Origin: an uncultured Bacteroides sp.
GTDB lineage: Bacteria; Bacteroidota; Bacteroidia; Bacteroidales; Bacteroidaceae
Assembly: GCA_900546355.1 (NCBI GenBank)
Contig: URCM01000073.1
Location: 1 to 15,680 of the forward strand
Reading direction: 5' to 3'
DNA length: 15,680 bases
In this document: piece after piece, positions 14,717-15,680 of the stretch
Layout: each line of letters opens with the position of its first letter
How positions within the stretch are numbered: the stretch's first letter is position 1
Notes under the pieces: model-generated
Told to the model about the DNA's origin: nothing
The model's input: the letters and a program-made list of their open reading frames with translations, nothing else
Databases searched by the model: none
Position numbers and translations under genes: made by a program

Positions 14717-15289
14717 ATGAATACCGACAACATCATTCATATCAAGAACATGGTATGCCGCCGCTGTGTCATCATCGTGACCCAACTATTCCAGAAACAC
14801 GGCATACAGCCAGTCAGTGTCGAATTAGGAACCGTCGTTCTCCCACAACCTCTGCCGCCAGGTACACTTGCCCCCATACGCCGGGATTTGGAAGATTGCG
14901 GTTTCGAACTGATAGACGACAAGCGCACCCGAATCATCGAACAAATACGCACAGCGGTCATCCGGTACGTACAAGAAGACGGACTGGCAGACCAGGCGAA
15001 CTTGTCCGACTACGTCAGCCGACAATGCCACCGCGACTATAGTGCGCTCAGCAAACTGTTTACGGAAACAAACGGAACCACCATCGAAAAATACCACATC
15101 GCCCAAAAGATAGAACGTGCCAAGGAACTGCTGGTTTACGACGAACTGACCATCGGTGAAATAGCCGACAAGCTGCACTATTCAAGCGCGGCCCACCTCA
15201 GCTCCCAGTTCCGTACCGTAACCGGACTCTCTCCTTCGCAGTTCAAGCAACTGAAGCATCCCAAGCTGAAGCCTTTGGATGAAGTATGA
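14717..15289 (+). CDS. AraC-family regulator with N-terminal CxxC (HMA-like) domain
   Basis: The 190-residue protein joins two parts. Residues 7-67 (IHIKNMVCRRCVII ... DLEDCGFELIDD) have the beta-alpha-beta-beta-alpha-beta rhythm and the MxCxxC loop (Cys14, Cys17) of heavy-metal-associated domains, with a further Cys61. Residues about 107-178 are a two-helix-turn-helix AraC DNA-binding domain, including IERAKELLVYDELTIGEIADKLHYSSAAHLSSQFRTVTGLSPSQF. The usual sugar-binding cupin domain is absent. I infer a metal- or thiol-responsive regulator. Its targets are unknown, and no metal transporter lies in the window. It is preceded by repeats and has no recognisable -7 element. Confidence 0.75.
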   Translation: MNTDNIIHIKNMVCRRCVIIVTQLFQKHGIQPVSVELGTVVLPQPLPPGTLAPIRRDLEDCGFELIDDKRTRIIEQIRTAVIRYVQEDGLADQANLSDYVSRQCHRDYSALSKLFTETNGTTIEKYHIAQKIERAKELLVYDELTIGEIADKLHYSSAAHLSSQFRTVTGLSPSQFKQLKHPKLKPLDEV

Positions 15290-15358
15290 ACCGTCACCAC
15301 CCGTAAAAGTGGTCAGAAAATCTGTAATAAGTGTACTTTCGCATTCCGATAAACTTTC

Positions 15359-15366
15359 TACTTTTG
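15359..15366 (+). promoter_or_regulatory. -7 promoter element before the interrupted lipoprotein gene
   Basis: TACTTTTG matches TAnnTTTG, with a possible -33 element TTTC at 15337-15340 (18-base spacer). The leader would be about 100 bases long and contains GTGAC (15371-15375) and GTCAC (15399-15403), which could close a stem-loop. Confidence 0.45.
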
Positions 15367-15475
15367 TACCGTGACACAAATGTAGATATGTGAATATCGT
15401 CACCCGCAAAATGCAAGAAAACGGTGTGAAGACCGATATAAACACCGAACATACAACCTAAAAATAAAATGAAAC

Positions 15476-15673
15476 ATGAAAAAGACATTTCAAACACTCC
15501 TGTGCGCAGCACTTGCATGGATAGGCACTGCCGGATGCGGACAAGCCCAGCCCGCGGGAAACACAACAGCCGGAAACAATGAAAACCTTCCGAAAGTGTA
15601 TTTCTACAAAGAAATCAATGCTGGAAACTTAGAAGCTGTTTTGAATTTCTCCAAAAAGTTTTTCTTGGCTTGA
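15476..15673 (+). pseudogene. Lipoprotein-like gene (possibly DUF362) interrupted by a repeat element
   Basis: The first 52 or so codons look native. MKKTFQTLLCAALAWIGTAGC is a signal peptide with a plausible lipobox cysteine at residue 21, followed by a Gln/Asn/Gly-rich linker and KVYFYKEINAGNL. That last segment resembles the start of DUF362 iron-sulfur-type proteins of Bacteroides (KVYFTKEI..), but this is from memory and uncertain. At 15631 the repeat begins. The remaining codons, ending NFSKKFFLA, and the stop at 15671-15673 come from the repeat, so the product would be a 65-residue fragment. The rest of the gene, if present, lies beyond the window. Confidence 0.55.
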
Positions 15674-15680
15674 TGTATCC
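15631..15680 (-). mobile_element. MITE-like repeat, inverted copy running off the window
   Basis: The 50 bases from 15631 to the window end are the exact reverse complement of 9658-9707, beginning with the terminal repeat AGAAGCTGTTTTGAATTT. The copy is therefore in the opposite orientation to the menF-menD copy. Its other end is not visible, so length and target-site duplication cannot be determined. Confidence 0.85.

Overview
The window looks like a chromosomal segment of a Bacteroidales gut commensal (Bacteroides or Phocaeicola type, roughly 45-50% GC by eye). Several genes are preceded by the Bacteroides -7 promoter element TAnnTTTG, few genes have a Shine-Dalgarno sequence, the class A beta-lactamase is of the Bacteroides (CblA/CepA/CfxA) kind, and the protein families are typical of that order. 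No search was possible, so the taxon is an inference.

Layout. Positions 1-96 hold the 3' end of an upstream transcript closed by an intrinsic terminator. Next come a GNAT acetyltransferase (+), a repeat-rich convergent spacer, and a minus-strand pair (MalY/PatB-type C-S lyase followed by an ECF-transporter S-component-like membrane protein). A LacA/Maa-type O-acetyltransferase (-) is divergent from a type II NADH dehydrogenase (+). Downstream lie a second GNAT protein, a small repeat element, a VOC-fold protein, an intact class A beta-lactamase, and an EamA-type exporter (-) whose 3' end overlaps the beta-lactamase gene tail to tail.

From 7876 a clear promoter drives the menaquinone (vitamin K2) cluster: a hotdog thioesterase (probable MenI), then menF, menD, menB, menC and menE. 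These convert chorismate to 1,4-dihydroxy-2-naphthoate (DHNA); menH, menA and menG are not present. The NADH dehydrogenase 4 kb upstream is a likely user of the menaquinone pool. A 76-bp GC-rich palindrome ends the cluster. An AraC-type regulator with an N-terminal CxxC (HMA-like) domain follows, then a lipoprotein-like gene (possibly DUF362) that is cut off by a repeat.

The most distinctive non-genic signal is a short repeat with 18-bp terminal inverted repeats (MITE-like). It occurs as a 194-bp copy between menF and menD, a 98-bp internally deleted copy that supplies the stop codon of the second GNAT gene, a decayed right end upstream of the AraC gene, and an inverted copy that interrupts the last gene at the window edge. 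The 50 visible bases of that last copy are identical to the menF-menD copy, so movement looks recent. No CRISPR, tRNA, rRNA, phage or complete transposase gene was seen.
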